Shown in pieces: positions 34,236 through 42,638 of a stretch of DNA of 64,000 nucleotides (the stretch's first letter is position 1; each line of letters begins with the position of its first letter). The notes under the pieces were generated by a model that worked only from the letters and a program-made list of their open reading frames with translations, was not told the origin of the DNA and ran no database searches. The position numbers and the translations under genes were made by a program. Source of the stretch: Mantamonas sphyraenae (lineage: Eukaryota > CRuMs > Mantamonadidae); the NCBI GenBank assembly GCA_026936335.1, contig JAPMXV010000018.1:186001-250000 (forward strand). Direction: 5' to 3'.

Positions 34236-37200
34236 ATGGAAGACGAGTTGCAGCAACTCGTCGAGCAGGTACCTCGGCTGCGAAGTGCCCAAGAAGTGGA
34301 CGGACACATTGAATTGAGGTACACAAGGCCGGCGGACGTGCCAGAACAGCAGACGTCTGAGTACGTCCTTGTTGGTGAGGATGGCATCCCTGAAGACGGT
34401 GAAGACGATGAGGACGATGGCGTGCACTATGTCAGCACAGAGGATGTGAAGGGATTGACAGTCGAAGCCCTGAAGGCCCTCCTGAAGGACGTCGGCGCCA
34501 ATCGGCAGGGAGGCAAAGACACCTTACTACGCAAGGCGACAGAGTCGGTGTCCGTCCTCAAATGGCAGGAATGGCAGGAGAAACGGTGTAAAGTGGACTC
34601 CCTCGTCACCGAGGACCAGAAAGCCCTGGCTGACAGAGGAGAGGGCGGTGAACAGGCGAATGTGCCAACGGCAGAAAACTTAATCAAGGTTCTGGGGAGG
34701 TTCAAAAAGGAGACACTGGAGGAAGTGATCCTGGCGTACAAGAGAATCTGGGGAGAACCGAAAGAATCGTCTGACACAGAGTCGTCATCTAGCTCAAGCT
34801 CAAGCAGCAGCGGCAGTGGCGGTGGCGGACACGCACCCAGCCGGAATGTGCACCCGTTTTTCGCCTCGGTGACGCTGTCCAGGCTGAAGAAGGACGCGGT
34901 CGTTAAAACCTTGGGTAGAATGGTGGAGGAGCAGCTCGCAACGCACGATGGAGTTGTCAATGTGGCGCGTGCGTTGCAGCAACAAGGGGAGCAGGGTCAG
35001 CGCCGTGCGGTGCAGCGCACGGAGGAATTGTTCAATGCTCCCAGCCACGCCGACTATGACAATGAGACCATCAAGGACATGGTCTGTGAATGCGACGGCA
35101 TTGTGGTGGACTGCAACGTGATTGGTGTCGAGCACATCGACAGGGGTGGCGATGCAGAGAAACCCCTGCAGCTGAACGCCGCCGGTGTCGCGCTGACACA
35201 GCAGCTGCAAGAAATCCTGCAGGCATCGGACCAGCCAGTCTGCTTTGTGAGAACGGTGGCGTCCCTACAAGAGCGCTTCGAGGGAAGGAACTGCAGCATT
35301 GGGGAGCAGAAGCAGTTCAGAAGGGATGCCACAGGGTACTTGACAACATCATCCCTTCCCGATCCGAACAGCAAGCACCGGAAGAAGGCGAAGGTGCTTG
35401 CTGCGAGAGAAGCAGCGCCCGCATTGGGCCTGGCGCGTCTGAGAACGGTTGTGGCGGATGGGCGAGAAGCGTGCTTGGCGCAAATGATGAGCTTGCCAGG
35501 CAAATTGGCCGTGGTATCATCCAACGCCAAAACAGAGACGATGATGTACAGCAAAGGGTTGCAGCAAGACCTGCTCGTTGTCAGCGTGGTGAAACCAAGG
35601 GTTTTTCCAAAGCTCGCGGAAGTTGATGGAGATGCCGTACCGGGAACGGTTGGCGAGGAGGATGAAGAGATGGTGATGGAGAAAAACGAAGAGGAAGATG
35701 GTGAAAAAGGCGAGGTGATGGTGGTGGAGCGGAACGAAAATGATGAGATGGACGCGGTGGTGCCTGACGCAATGGTGTTGGTGGAGGAGGTGGCGGTGGA
35801 GCCCGAAGAAATGATGGAGGGCAACGAGAACGAGATGGACGCGGTGGAGGCTGACGGAATGGTGTTGGTGGAGGGAGAGGACGAGGAAGAAGGTGGAGGG
35901 GCGGGCAAGTGGTGGGTACGGACGATGCAGCTGCACGACACGAGGAGGGTCTTCCACGCCACTGTTGTGACTGGCATGTACGCAGGTATGACTGCCCCGA
36001 CGTGGACACCGATGGAAAGGAAGGAAATCATGTCCACGCTGATGGGAGACCACCCCGAGCGCTTGCGGACACTTTCACTCATGGCACGCAAGCGGAAGCA
36101 GCTCGGCCACAACCTCACACTACTGCAGGCGCAGACGGTGCAGGACATGTATGGGGCGGAGATACATGAGGGATGGACGCCCGCTCAGTACGTGGGCGTC
36201 CTCGGAGAACTGGACACTGCGTTGATGAAGCACCACCTGGCCGATGCTGGAGTATTCCACGCGCGCGGTGTGTTGTACAACTTTGCAGCCCCACTGTCTG
36301 AGTGGATGACGTACATGCAGGTTCCGAACGAGCAGCAAGTCAAGCAGGCCATGGCAACGGATCTGGCACATGTCCAGATCGTGCAAGACGACGGAACCAC
36401 CCGGCCGGTGAAGGCTCACGACATCACTCCACACGACTTTGTCTGCCCAGACAACAAGAGCGTGTTTATCACAATGAGGGAAGCTCACAGCACGCAGCAG
36501 CAGGCGAAAGAGGAGAGCGCGGAAGTGGGTTCAGTTTCGATGGACAAGCGAGAGCACGAGCAGGATGTGCCCTTGGCACATGATGGTGAGCAGATGGAAG
36601 TGAGCCACAGCGTGGATGGTGCCGGCGAGGAGGAGGTGCACAACACTGTTGGTAAGCTCCTTCGCAGAGTTGCCCACCTCAAAACGGAACTCGACCATCA
36701 CGTCAAAGATCCGGCCACGCTACTGCGCCACAAGGAGATACACGAAGTCGAGCGGGCGCAAGCGAACAGTCACACGGCCTCACAACCCGTCGTGGGCGCG
36801 CCTGATCTGCTCACGCGATTCGCAGACGACCTGTGCTCCTTCTTGGACAAGGTCAAGAAGGTGGTTGTGGATGGTATCAACAATACCATCAGACAAGGTA
36901 CCACCAGCGTCGTGCCATCGGAGGCCGATGTGGCCAGTGCCGCAGAGAGAGTGCGCCCAGCATGGCTCATCGGCGATCGGCGGGCCCTGACTTGGGACAT
37001 GCTCCCTGCTGTCCACAAGTGGTGTACGAGCGAGCTCCGGGCCGATATGACGAAGCATCACGTCGCGGTACGTTTTGGTGAGGTGCTGCTGGAGTGCATG
37101 CGCCAAACCACCGAAGAGAAAACAAGCGAGTTTTTTGTGGAAGTGGCGACCGCCGTTGTGTCTGCCCACTTGGCATTTACAATGGAAGGGACCAAGAGGG

Positions 37201-39263
37201 CATTGCAAAAGGCCGGTGTGTCGTTTGCAGGGTGCCAGCTTGGAGAATGGAGCCGGCTCGAGCGGCACGGGGAGGAACGCCGCTCGTGGGACGAGTGGTC
37301 CTTGCATGTACGGAATCTGTTCCAGACGGAGTATAGCCAGTACGAGGGTGTCCTCCAGGGTCTGGACGAACGATACTCGGATCGCCAGTTTCTCAAGAAG
37401 AAGGTGATGAACGTGGAGGCGAGCGATGCGCATTTGCGGGCATACGTGCAAACCGGCCGACAATTTTCCAGCACGTCAAAGGCGTTCACCATCACGGGGA
37501 CATTGTGGCAGTATGGGCTGTCCCGGCTGTTCGACAGCTGGGCAGAGTCCAACAACGAGGAGATCCGGGTGTGCACGAAGGCAACCGCAACCAAAACATG
37601 GGAAGCCGTGTGTAGCGACATCAACACACACCACAGCATCTTCATGTCCGTCATGAAGTTTGAGGAGTCGAGGTTGTGGCGCCTTCCTGCATTGACGGGC
37701 AGGCAAAGGGACGAGTTGATTGGGGTAGAGACGCGTTCTCTGCTTTCGCTGCTCCTCTTGTGGCCAGATTTGGTGAGCTGCATGCAAACCAACACAATCA
37801 GGCAGTGGTCCGGCGGTATTACGGTCCAACACGGACAGCCGCTTCGTTTGGTCGTCTACCGCCCGGCCACACTGGACCACGTCACGTCGAGCGGAGAGCT
37901 CCGTGAGATTTTGCGGCCTCTGAGCTCATTGAAAGCGGCAATCGTGGAGGCGGAGAATGAGGTGTCCGGGGCAGCTGCCGAGAAGCGTGCCAAGATGAAG
38001 AAAGCAGAGGAACAGAAGAAAGCAGAGGAACAGGATAGGAAGGGCAAGAAGAAGAGGCGCGCGGAGGAGGAGAGCGAGGACAACCAGTCGACACAAGCGC
38101 CGTTGCAGGACACCAAGAGAGCCAGGCTGGATGAATCAGGCGAGGGTGACATTGTGGACATGGGAGAGAGCAGCGAGCCGATGGAAGCGGCCAAGGAACC
38201 ACAGAGTGACGACCGAGAGGACAGGGCCACGACACAGCACGCAGGCAGCAAAAGCCACTCCCAGTGGAGCAAGGATCGACAGCGACAGCTGGTGAAAAAG
38301 CTCGTTACTGTGTGTACCGTGGCACACGTGTGTGGGCTGGGCAAGGAGGTTGAAGACGCACTTGGCCAGCAGCTCGGGTTCCGGCACCTGGGGAAGCCGA
38401 AGCGCAACGGGCGCATCGACGTGCGCTTCAAGAAGAAGTTTAAAGTGAGGAATCACGATGAGGCTGCAAGGTTGATCGCCAAAACAGCCTTCTTGGTCAA
38501 CGACATCGGTAGGAAGAATGACACGCTGGTGGTCTTCTTCTGGCACAAGGGGAGATTGAGGCAAAGGAAACTGCCCTTCCCCTCACATCGAGACCTCAGG
38601 GAAAAAATGCATCTGCACCGACTTGCCAAGGTTGAGAAGGAGGACGAGCCGAAAAAGCACGGGCAGTTGCGGCGGTACGGGCGTGACGTGCTCGAGAGAC
38701 ATGTCCTGCGCACGGTAAGGTCCGTGAGGAACGTGATGGACGGATTTGGCCTGCACAACATGATCTACCTTGCGCAGTCGAAATTCTACGGAGGTTTGTC
38801 CCTCAGCACGCGCATCCATCACGCTTTCGCAAGACACATGATCTGGGCGGACGTGGCAGAGTGGATGACTTCCAGTACATGCATCTGTGGAGGTGGCATT
38901 GCACACCCGCATGGGTTCAGTCTCTCGAGATGGGACAGAGTTGTGACTTGCCCTCATTGTGCCATCAGCCGCAACCACCACAACAAGCACACGCTGATGT
39001 ATCACATGGCCCACGACGCCGGAGGAATCACGCCCCTCTCCGACAGGGACGTCAGAGGAGCACAGGGGATCCTTGTAAGGCAGCTGCACCTGTGGCTGTT
39101 TGGCAAAGAGCCCCTGTCGTTCTCCAGCCGCAATCCCAAAAAGAAGAAGCAAGAAACGGCAAAGGCGCTGGTGCTGGAGAAACTCAAGTCACGAAGGAAG
39201 GCGGTCGAGGGTCCACAAGATCATGGGATGGTGGTTGAAGAGGGTGGAGGTGGGGATGAGTGA
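34236..39263 (+). CDS. Fanzor/TnpB-superfamily RuvC-like nuclease with N-terminal SAP-like motif
   Basis: Intronless, 1675 aa. Residues 74-101 (LTVEALKALLKDVG ... GGKDTLLRKA) match a SAP DNA-binding motif. A long low-complexity acidic stretch with an internal duplication (about 480-565) and a Lys-rich candidate NLS (about 1255-1280) follow. The C-terminus carries the TnpB/Fanzor signature. Candidate RuvC-I Asp1423 is in VNDIGRKND. At the canonical RuvC-II place the strand reads IYLAQSKF without an acid, while Glu1542 in VAEWMTSSTC sits where Fanzors have a DEYRTS-like motif. The zinc ribbon is C1549, C1551, C1572, C1575 (first pair CxC, not CxxC). RuvC-III Asp1605 is in DRDVRGAQGIL, followed by FGKEPLSF. 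D1423 to D1605 spans 182 residues, near TnpB spacing. Known Fanzors are RNA-guided DNA endonucleases; activity here is inferred. It is far longer than typical members. Confidence 0.82.
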   Translation: MEDELQQLVEQVPRLRSAQEVDGHIELRYTRPADVPEQQTSEYVLVGEDGIPEDGEDDEDDGVHYVSTEDVKGLTVEALKALLKDVGANRQGGKDTLLRKATESVSVLKWQEWQEKRCKVDSLVTEDQKALADRGEGGEQANVPTAENLIKVLGRFKKETLEEVILAYKRIWGEPKESSDTESSSSSSSSSSGSGGGGHAPSRNVHPFFASVTLSRLKKDAVVKTLGRMVEEQLATHDGVVNVARALQQQGEQGQRRAVQRTEELFNAPSHADYDNETIKDMVCECDGIVVDCNVIGVEHIDRGGDAEKPLQLNAAGVALTQQLQEILQASDQPVCFVRTVASLQERFEGRNCSIGEQKQFRRDATGYLTTSSLPDPNSKHRKKAKVLAAREAAPALGLARLRTVVADGREACLAQMMSLPGKLAVVSSNAKTETMMYSKGLQQDLLVVSVVKPRVFPKLAEVDGDAVPGTVGEEDEEMVMEKNEEEDGEKGEVMVVERNENDEMDAVVPDAMVLVEEVAVEPEEMMEGNENEMDAVEADGMVLVEGEDEEEGGGAGKWWVRTMQLHDTRRVFHATVVTGMYAGMTAPTWTPMERKEIMSTLMGDHPERLRTLSLMARKRKQLGHNLTLLQAQTVQDMYGAEIHEGWTPAQYVGVLGELDTALMKHHLADAGVFHARGVLYNFAAPLSEWMTYMQVPNEQQVKQAMATDLAHVQIVQDDGTTRPVKAHDITPHDFVCPDNKSVFITMREAHSTQQQAKEESAEVGSVSMDKREHEQDVPLAHDGEQMEVSHSVDGAGEEEVHNTVGKLLRRVAHLKTELDHHVKDPATLLRHKEIHEVERAQANSHTASQPVVGAPDLLTRFADDLCSFLDKVKKVVVDGINNTIRQGTTSVVPSEADVASAAERVRPAWLIGDRRALTWDMLPAVHKWCTSELRADMTKHHVAVRFGEVLLECMRQTTEEKTSEFFVEVATAVVSAHLAFTMEGTKRALQKAGVSFAGCQLGEWSRLERHGEERRSWDEWSLHVRNLFQTEYSQYEGVLQGLDERYSDRQFLKKKVMNVEASDAHLRAYVQTGRQFSSTSKAFTITGTLWQYGLSRLFDSWAESNNEEIRVCTKATATKTWEAVCSDINTHHSIFMSVMKFEESRLWRLPALTGRQRDELIGVETRSLLSLLLLWPDLVSCMQTNTIRQWSGGITVQHGQPLRLVVYRPATLDHVTSSGELREILRPLSSLKAAIVEAENEVSGAAAEKRAKMKKAEEQKKAEEQDRKGKKKRRAEEESEDNQSTQAPLQDTKRARLDESGEGDIVDMGESSEPMEAAKEPQSDDREDRATTQHAGSKSHSQWSKDRQRQLVKKLVTVCTVAHVCGLGKEVEDALGQQLGFRHLGKPKRNGRIDVRFKKKFKVRNHDEAARLIAKTAFLVNDIGRKNDTLVVFFWHKGRLRQRKLPFPSHRDLREKMHLHRLAKVEKEDEPKKHGQLRRYGRDVLERHVLRTVRSVRNVMDGFGLHNMIYLAQSKFYGGLSLSTRIHHAFARHMIWADVAEWMTSSTCICGGGIAHPHGFSLSRWDRVVTCPHCAISRNHHNKHTLMYHMAHDAGGITPLSDRDVRGAQGILVRQLHLWLFGKEPLSFSSRNPKKKKQETAKALVLEKLKSRRKAVEGPQDHGMVVEEGGGGDE
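35732..35873 (+). repeat. Internal acidic coding duplication in the Fanzor-like ORF
   Basis: Two imperfect copies (35732-35786 and 35823-35873) encode NENDEMDAVVPDAMVLVEE and NENEMDAVEADGMVLVEG within an acidic region. Confidence 0.8.
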
Positions 39264-39418
39264 GTGTGAAACCTTCCACACGTGCTGTGTGGCATCAGGG
39301 CAAACAACAACGATGATGAACGAGGATCTGCTGGGACCACTTTCACGTGCAGTCTCTCAGATAGTTTATCAGTGGCCAAGTTTACACGACGCTGCGTATT
39401 TCGTTGTTGCTCCGCTGT
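39264..39418 (+). ncRNA. Candidate omega-RNA (guide RNA) region 3' of the Fanzor-like ORF
   Basis: Known Fanzor/TnpB guide RNAs come from the 3' end of the ORF and the adjoining element end. This 155-bp stretch between stop codon and right TIR is the only such space. It contains a perfect 6-bp hairpin CCACAC-GTGCT-GTGTGG (39276-39292). Purely positional inference. Confidence 0.3.
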
Positions 39419-39444
39419 TGTGCACAGCACAGTGGAAACAACAA
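39419..39444 (-). repeat. Right terminal inverted repeat
   Basis: TGTGCACAGCACAGTG followed by GAAACAACAA; partner of 33599-33624. The element ends 39 bp from the stop codon of the next gene. Confidence 0.88.
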
Positions 39445-39483
39445 TGCCGTGCGACGTTCTTGTCGCTTGCGATGCGATCCACG

Positions 39484-39864
39484 TCAACCCATGCGCATGG
39501 AACACTTGACACCCGGCGGACAGTTGCCGTCGCCCTGAGAAAGGTAGCGCAGCTTCTCCGCGGGGGACATCTGGCGCAGCACGGAGTTGGGATTGAGCCA
39601 GGGCTCGAGAATCAGGGTCTGGAAGCCCGAATGAAGGGCCACAAACACCACAAACGTGACCAGGTATTTACAGAGGAGGAACCAAAACATGCGGTTGCTC
39701 TGTTCCTCGTCCAGACGCACCACTTCTTCGTCGTCGCTGGATTCGTCCGAGTCCTTGCTCTTTCGCCGCCTGCGCCGCACGGCACGCGGTTCATCGCCGT
39801 CGCTACGACTACGCACGGGTCTACGACGCAATTGGACAGTGTCCAGCCCGTCGTTCTCGCTCAT
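39484..39864 (-). CDS. Small single-pass membrane protein, unknown function
   Basis: 126 aa from the ATG at 39864 (MSENDGLDTVQ). The N-terminal half is charged with a basic RRRRRKS run and an acidic DESSDDEE run. It is followed by one hydrophobic segment (FWFLLCKYLVTFVVFVALH) and a short C-terminal part with two cysteines (CPPGVKC). The frame is open further upstream, but this Met gives a compact protein. I do not recognise the family. Confidence 0.6.
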   Translation of the reverse strand: MSENDGLDTVQLRRRPVRSRSDGDEPRAVRRRRRKSKDSDESSDDEEVVRLDEEQSNRMFWFLLCKYLVTFVVFVALHSGFQTLILEPWLNPNSVLRQMSPAEKLRYLSQGDGNCPPGVKCSMRMG

Positions 39865-40088
39865 TGCTGTTGTTTGCGGCCAGGCAAGGGGTGGGGTTGG
39901 TGTGGCAGCGTTTGATGTGGCGTGAACACCGCTCTGCTCACTCTGCCCAGAGGGAAAGGCACCACCCACTAAAGTCCATTGCTGCTGGGTTTGCCAACAT
40001 GGCATCCGCAGAGTGTAAGACAAGCGCGAGAGCAAAGACGATTCTCCAAGCACAAAAACGAAACGGGTCCACTCAAAGCTCATTGGAT

Positions 40089-40505
40089 TTACTCAGAGGT
40101 GGTGTTCTTGGCAACCTGGTTCAGGCGGGTGAAGCGAGCCAGAACCTTGCGCTTGAGATCGGCGCGGTAGGCGGAGCCAGCGGTCTCGGCGGCCAGGGTC
40201 TTGGCAATCTTGCGGAAGCCCTTGCGCTTGGCGTTGAGCTTGAGGTTGCGGTTGCTGCGCGCAGGGGCCTGGATGCGGTTGCGTTTGTACAGCTTGAAGG
40301 TGAGGTCAATCACAAACGGGTTCTCCTTGGAAGCGGTCATGCCCACGGCCGTGCGGTTGGCCAGACCCGAGTTGACAAAGCTGTTGACGCCAACAATGTT
40401 GTTGGGCTCAGCAGTCAGCCTCTGGCCGTTCACCAGCTTGCCCTTGAGGTAGCTGTTGTTGTTGCGGGTCAGGGCCCAGATGACATTGGGGGAAGTCGTG
40501 CTCAT
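40089..40505 (-). CDS. RPL28: Ribosomal protein eL28 (RPL28)
   Basis: 138 aa, single coding exon, normal length. MSTTSPNVIWALTRNNNSYL, FSREP-like TAEPNNIVGVNSFVNSG and the basic C-terminal half (RNLKLNAKRKGFRKIAKTL) match eL28 of the large cytosolic subunit. A CTCGCAG acceptor-like site sits two bases before the ATG, suggesting an intron in the 5' leader, as is common for ribosomal protein genes. Confidence 0.95.
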   Translation of the reverse strand: MSTTSPNVIWALTRNNNSYLKGKLVNGQRLTAEPNNIVGVNSFVNSGLANRTAVGMTASKENPFVIDLTFKLYKRNRIQAPARSNRNLKLNAKRKGFRKIAKTLAAETAGSAYRADLKRKVLARFTRLNQVAKNTTSE

Positions 40506-41287
40506 TTCTGCGAGGGAGGATATTGGCAAACGGGCGACGACGATTTGCACACAGGGCGCCGCGCAGCACGTATGAGTGTGAGTGGGACTGTGTCGACTGG
40601 TGTGCAAGGTGAGGACGGCATGTGTGCAGCAGCTGGGCTGCAGCAGGAGCCACGTGGGTGCGTGTGGTGCGCGTAGGCTTGCCCGACGCAGCCGCAGGTG
40701 AAAGCGGGCGGTGGAAAAAAAGCGCATGCGCTGCAGCAGAGGGGCAGGCCACACGCACGCACGCAGGCACACACGGGCACGACAGACAGCGTATACGATA
40801 CACAGGACACTCCAGTGGACAGTGGCCATGCGCATGTGGCTGTACATGGCCGTGTGCGACGCCGGAGAAGGGCCACGTGCCTTGCAGGCGCGAGTGCATG
40901 CGCGACAACATCACTTTTCGGTGCGCTGCATGACGCTGTGCCGCTTCTGTGTCCATGGCATGCGTCGCACACGCTGCTCTGTGCAAGTGCCTTGCCTCTC
41001 GTGTGTCTGTGTGCATGTGTGTGTGCGTGTGCACCGTGTACGGCACGCGGAACGGCGGGGCCGAGGCGCTGCTGCCCTGTAGCTCCCCCTTTTGTGCACA
41101 CCCACGTGCACACACAAGGGTCACGTGCACATGTACGCGCATGTGTCTGTGTGTGCGTCTGTGTGTGTGTGCACCTGCTGCTGCTGCATCGATACGGTCT
41201 GTGTGGGCACGTACCTCTGTGGTCTGTTTGTTGGCTGGCGGAGCGGGCGCAGGCTCGGTCGCAGCCAGTTCAACCGCCGGTGCCACA
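40506..41287. other. Divergent promoter/leader region with TG/CA-rich sequence
   Basis: 782 bp between the starts of RPL28 (minus) and the WD-repeat gene (plus). It contains many CACA/TGTG blocks (for example 41140-41180) and no supported ORF. It likely includes a 5'-leader intron of RPL28. Confidence 0.5.
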
Positions 41288-42604
41288 ATGGACGACTACT
41301 TCAGTGCGGCAGACACGTCGAGGCAGGTGGAGGAGAAGGAGGATGTGGCACTGGACTGCAGTGTGCGCCAGGGAATCGAACTCGAACTGGATCCCGTGGC
41401 GGACATGGGTGGGCACGCAGAGTATGTGTGCAGGGCTGTGGTGCGTGGCAAACTGTTGTTTAGCGTGGCCCACGACGGTGTGTTGCGCGTGTGGAACGTG
41501 GACAGCGAGTCCATCGAGTCGCACGCGTGTGTGCTGGCTCACAGGCTGCCTGCGGCGGAGTTGCACGGCTTGGATGTGGACCCGCAGTGCACCCAGGTGT
41601 TGGTGGGTGACAACGACGGCGGCGTATATTGGGCCTCGTTCAACGCCACTGCTGCCGTCATGGATGCAGGCAACAGCAGTGGGAGCAGCAGTGCCATCAA
41701 ACAGCTGTTTGCCGGACGTGTGTGCCAGCAGGCCATCAGCACGGTGCTCTTGGATTCTCACGAGCCCACCCTGGCCTACTGTGTGGCCGACGACGCCCTG
41801 TTGCACCAGGTCAGCCGAGATGGGGTGGTGAAGAGTGCAGATCCGCTGCACGAGGGCGAATTGTATGCGCTGGCCCAGAGCAATGACGGCCAGACTCTGT
41901 TTACGGCGGGCACAGATGCCAAGATTGGCATCTGGCGTGTTTCCGGCCAGGCGGATTCCGCCCCGCAGGCCCTTGCCTGTATCGAACACGTGGTGACGTC
42001 GGCAGTGGCCGATCTGCTTGTGGACAGCCGCAATGTGTTGTGGGCAGCCTGTGACGGCGGCCAGCTGGCGTCGCTGCAACTGGACGGAGCCCACTGTGTG
42101 GCCAGCTGTGTGCGCACGCTGGAGGGCCAGCTGGACCTCACAGCCCTCGACAGCGCCCTGGTGTGTGTCACAGATGAGGGAAAGCGCATGGAGGCATTGG
42201 CAGTGCGCACGGTGGGTGCTGTGGCTGTGTTCCAGCTGGGCGACGACGAGCAACCCATGTGGACGCAACTGGTCTCGTATGCGGAGGAACACTCTGCAAG
42301 CACGGTGCTTGCCTTTGATTCCAATCTGTTTCTGTACACTTCCTACGACGACATGCTGCTCGTGTATGATCTGGTGCCGCAGCGTGAACTTGCCGCCCTC
42401 ATGGGCCACTCCCTGGACGACTTTGTCCACGGGCCCCTCGTCGACGAGATCATCCTCGACGAAGCAGACATGGCTGAACTCATGCAAGGCATGACCATGG
42501 GCCAAGTGGACGAGGATGTGGAAGACCTTGTCGATGACGATGATGATGACGATGATGATGATGAGGATGAGGATGAGGATGAGGAGAACAGCAGCGCCAA
42601 ATGA
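41288..42604 (+). CDS. WD-repeat beta-propeller protein with acidic tail
   Basis: 438 aa, single exon. Several WD-like blades are visible: GKLLFSVAHDGVLRVWNV, HGLDVDPQCTQVLVGDNDGGVYWASF, ALAQSNDGQTLFTAGTDAKIGIWRV and LAFDSNLFLYTSYDDMLLVYDL. The C-terminus is an Asp/Glu run (nt 42,535-42,585). The acidic tail is reminiscent of nucleolar/ribosome-biogenesis WD proteins, but the subfamily is not resolved. It ends 34 bp before the CstF-77 start. Confidence 0.75.
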   Translation: MDDYFSAADTSRQVEEKEDVALDCSVRQGIELELDPVADMGGHAEYVCRAVVRGKLLFSVAHDGVLRVWNVDSESIESHACVLAHRLPAAELHGLDVDPQCTQVLVGDNDGGVYWASFNATAAVMDAGNSSGSSSAIKQLFAGRVCQQAISTVLLDSHEPTLAYCVADDALLHQVSRDGVVKSADPLHEGELYALAQSNDGQTLFTAGTDAKIGIWRVSGQADSAPQALACIEHVVTSAVADLLVDSRNVLWAACDGGQLASLQLDGAHCVASCVRTLEGQLDLTALDSALVCVTDEGKRMEALAVRTVGAVAVFQLGDDEQPMWTQLVSYAEEHSASTVLAFDSNLFLYTSYDDMLLVYDLVPQRELAALMGHSLDDFVHGPLVDEIILDEADMAELMQGMTMGQVDEDVEDLVDDDDDDDDDDEDEDEDEENSSAK

Positions 42605-42638
42605 ACCACCCCAACACCACCACAGAGCACCCGTCACG

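Larger units (their letters stand above)
33599..39444. mobile_element. TIR element carrying a Fanzor/TnpB-like ORF
   Basis: The 5846-bp element is bounded by 26-bp inverted repeats and contains one long intronless ORF (34236-39263). No transposase ORF is seen, so if it is a DNA transposon it would be non-autonomous or the transposase has been lost. No target-site duplication is apparent: the 10 bp outside the left and right ends differ. It fills nearly the whole gap between the PPPDE-PUL gene and the small membrane protein gene at 39484. Fanzor genes are known from eukaryotic transposons of several superfamilies; which superfamily this belongs to cannot be told from the ends. Confidence 0.8.

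Noticed and set aside
36420-36480. PDNKSVF (Asp739) as the RuvC-I aspartate of the Fanzor-like protein
   Set aside because: It resembles the DPNK-type motif, but it is 803 residues from E1542 and the Asp is shifted by one; D1423 has near-TnpB spacing to D1605. Not fully excluded.
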